From assembly GCF_001975985.1 (NCBI RefSeq), contig NZ_MTQF01000016.1, positions 1 to 64,000 on the forward strand: 64,000 nt of DNA, in the 5' to 3' direction. Positions 62,451 to 64,000 of this stretch are shown here, piece after piece. Origin of the DNA: [Flexibacter] sp. ATCC 35103 (GTDB taxonomy: Bacteria; Bacteroidota; Bacteroidia; Flavobacteriales; Flavobacteriaceae). The position numbers and the translations under genes are program-made. The notes beneath the pieces are model-generated. The model worked only from the letters and a program-made list of their open reading frames with translations, had not been told where the DNA came from and did no database searches. Each line of letters starts with the position of its first letter. Position 1 is the stretch's first letter.

Positions 62451-64000
62451 CTATTTATTTTTAGGGTGATATTTTAAAAGATCCGGGTAAAATTGTTCTG
62501 CTTTTTTTGCCAATGCATCGAATTCAATTTTAAATCCTAAAGGATTAGAAATCCATTCTTTTGTTTTTCGGGCAATTTCCGGTTCTACTATTTTTAATTC
62601 GTCTTTAAAAGATCTTGCCTTAAAATTTAATCTCATGGCTCTTTCCAAACAAATCGTATACATCAAGGCTGTTTCTATTTCTTCTCCGCAGGTAATACTT
62701 CCGTGATTAGATAAAATAGCTACATTATTACCGTTAAGGGCTTTGGCCAGATTGTCTGCGCTTTCTAAACTATTTACAGGACCTTCAAACTGGTTAAACA
62801 CGATATGATTCTCATAAAACATACAGCTATTCTGGTCTATCGGTAATACTTTAGGATCTTGAAAAGCTGAAAACAAAGTTCCCCATGGAGAATGAGTGTG
62901 AACAACACAATTAACGTCAGGATACATTTTATGTATCGTAGAATGAATGCAAAAACCAGCCACATTAATAGGATAATCACCTTCGATAATATCCCCGCTT
63001 TCATTTACTAATATTAAATTATCCGGTGTAACGTGTTCAAATAATACTCCAAACGGATTAACCCAAAACAAATTATCAGCTCCTGGAACCCTCATGCTTA
63101 CATGTCCGCTTATACTGCCTTCGTCAAGATCCAAAAGCCTTAATAATCGGCATGAAAGTGCCAGTTTATATTTTAACATTTCAGTGCTATTTTCAAAAAC
63201 AGGGTCTTTAAAAAAGAACTCAGCAGTATTTTTTCTCGTCGTATTTACATTTTTGGTTACTAAAGTTGTTTTAACATCTCTAGTATTTTCCTCATTTTTT
63301 TCTAAATAATTTTCAATTGAATCTTCTTCTGACATGGCTACCAATATGCTTCTGTCACCATCATATGAATCACGTCCATGCGTAAAATGGACATTATCAA
63401 TAACAACCAAATCTCCCTCTTCCCAATCAAATCGAAACATAGCTTTTTCATAAGCCTTTCTAATTTCATTTAAATCGTCAACCTCAATTTCAGATCCATC
63501 AGCATAATATGTATTTCTTGGTAAATGCTCAACACCATAAGTCTGAATCAAATATTCTGAAATTTCTTCGTTTAAATTTGAATAATGAAATAAGTGCGCC
63601 TGGTTAAACCAGTTTTTAACATCCTTATCTTTGTCATGCAGTATAGCTTGGGAAATTTGATAAATTCGAAGTTTATTATCTTCCCCCCATTCCAATTTTA
63701 TATTCTTTTTTTTGCAGTATTCTTCGACTTTGTTTTTATCTGTGGTATCAAAAAAAGTTGGCCAGTTAATATCCATTTCATTACTAAAATTCCTTACGTA
63801 CATAACGCCGCCTCTTGATTCGAATTTTTTTGTGATTTCCTGCGGAATTAACTGATATACAGAACGGCTGTCAGCAATAGGAGTATGACCTCCTATTCTG
63901 GATGGTTTTTCGCAGTAAAAAAATACTTTTTTAGGCCAGAAATCAGAATATGAATGTTCATTATGCTGCGCTATCCTTTGCTCTTTTGGGTATTCTGTCG
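62451..64000 (-). CDS. Partial: SyrP-like Fe(II)/2OG hydroxylase fused to class II aldolase domain
   Basis: The frame remains open to the right edge, so the N-terminus is missing; about 515 residues are visible. The first part is a TauD/SyrP-type oxygenase: Fe ligands HNE (63957-63965), WPKKVFFYCEKP, GGHTPIADSRSVY, and the distal site VHFTHGRDSYDG. SyrP and relatives hydroxylate carrier-bound aspartate at the beta carbon, and NRPS 1 directly downstream activates aspartate. The rest (about residue 270 on) is a class II aldolase/adducin domain with Zn ligands in VVHTHSPWG and SNHGSITCG. It is the most upstream visible gene of the operon, 4 bp before NRPS 1. A fused oxygenase-aldolase is unusual; alternatively the aldolase part could be only structural. 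Confidence 0.85.
   Translation of the reverse strand, partial: TEYPKEQRIAQHNEHSYSDFWPKKVFFYCEKPSRIGGHTPIADSRSVYQLIPQEITKKFESRGGVMYVRNFSNEMDINWPTFFDTTDKNKVEEYCKKKNIKLEWGEDNKLRIYQISQAILHDKDKDVKNWFNQAHLFHYSNLNEEISEYLIQTYGVEHLPRNTYYADGSEIEVDDLNEIRKAYEKAMFRFDWEEGDLVVIDNVHFTHGRDSYDGDRSILVAMSEEDSIENYLEKNEENTRDVKTTLVTKNVNTTRKNTAEFFFKDPVFENSTEMLKYKLALSCRLLRLLDLDEGSISGHVSMRVPGADNLFWVNPFGVLFEHVTPDNLILVNESGDIIEGDYPINVAGFCIHSTIHKMYPDVNCVVHTHSPWGTLFSAFQDPKVLPIDQNSCMFYENHIVFNQFEGPVNSLESADNLAKALNGNNVAILSNHGSITCGEEIETALMYTICLERAMRLNFKARSFKDELKIVEPEIARKTKEWISNPLGFKIEFDALAKKAEQFYPDLLKYHPKNK

Overview
The window looks like chromosome of a gliding Flavobacterium or close relative. The reasons are a low GC content, the gliding genes gldF and gldG, a giant protease with a type IX secretion C-terminal signal, many Bacteroidota-type promoters (TTG, about 20 bp, TAnnTTTG), and families of short palindromic intergenic repeats.

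Layout. 1-37,200 is mostly core genome: a secreted S8 protease, DUF4294 protein, M42 peptidase, a two-component system driving a CzcCBA-type metal efflux operon, purC, an S9 peptidase, phosphatase, PhoH, SAM hydrolase family protein, gldFG, dnaN, a DsbA/FrnE-like protein, a membrane MutS homologue, a universal stress protein and mnmE. 37,157-38,100 is a scar just after mnmE, holding a broken excisionase-like HTH gene of the kind carried by Bacteroidota integrative elements. 38,847-42,363 is a small detoxification-type regulon (VOC protein, SDR, VOC-NTF2 fusion) with an HxlR regulator. All three transcription units carry the same ACTTGCA palindrome directly after their -7 box. A cold-shock gene follows.

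43,512-64,000 (continuing past the right edge) is a biosynthetic gene cluster transcribed right to left: a SyrP-like Fe(II)/2-oxoglutarate hydroxylase fused to a class II aldolase domain, NRPS 1, an exported class A beta-lactamase-like protein, NRPS 2, a sulfotransferase, a class III aminotransferase, APS kinase and a small unknown protein. Read by eye, the assembly line is (inactive C)-A(Asp)-PCP-C-FkbH-VOC-PCP, then TubC dock-C-A(Thr)-PCP-C-A(unknown, code DIWEINTDDK)-PCP-TE. The TE has Cys in place of Ser as nucleophile.

A sulfotransferase, a PAPS-forming kinase, a Cys-type terminal TE and a beta-lactamase-like protein inside one NRPS operon together suggest an N-sulfonated beta-lactam (monobactam) pathway. 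The predicted chain is (hydroxy)Asp-glyceryl-Thr-diamino acid, closed by the TE. The ring, the last amino acid and the sulfation site are inference; the genes and motifs are seen in the sequence.
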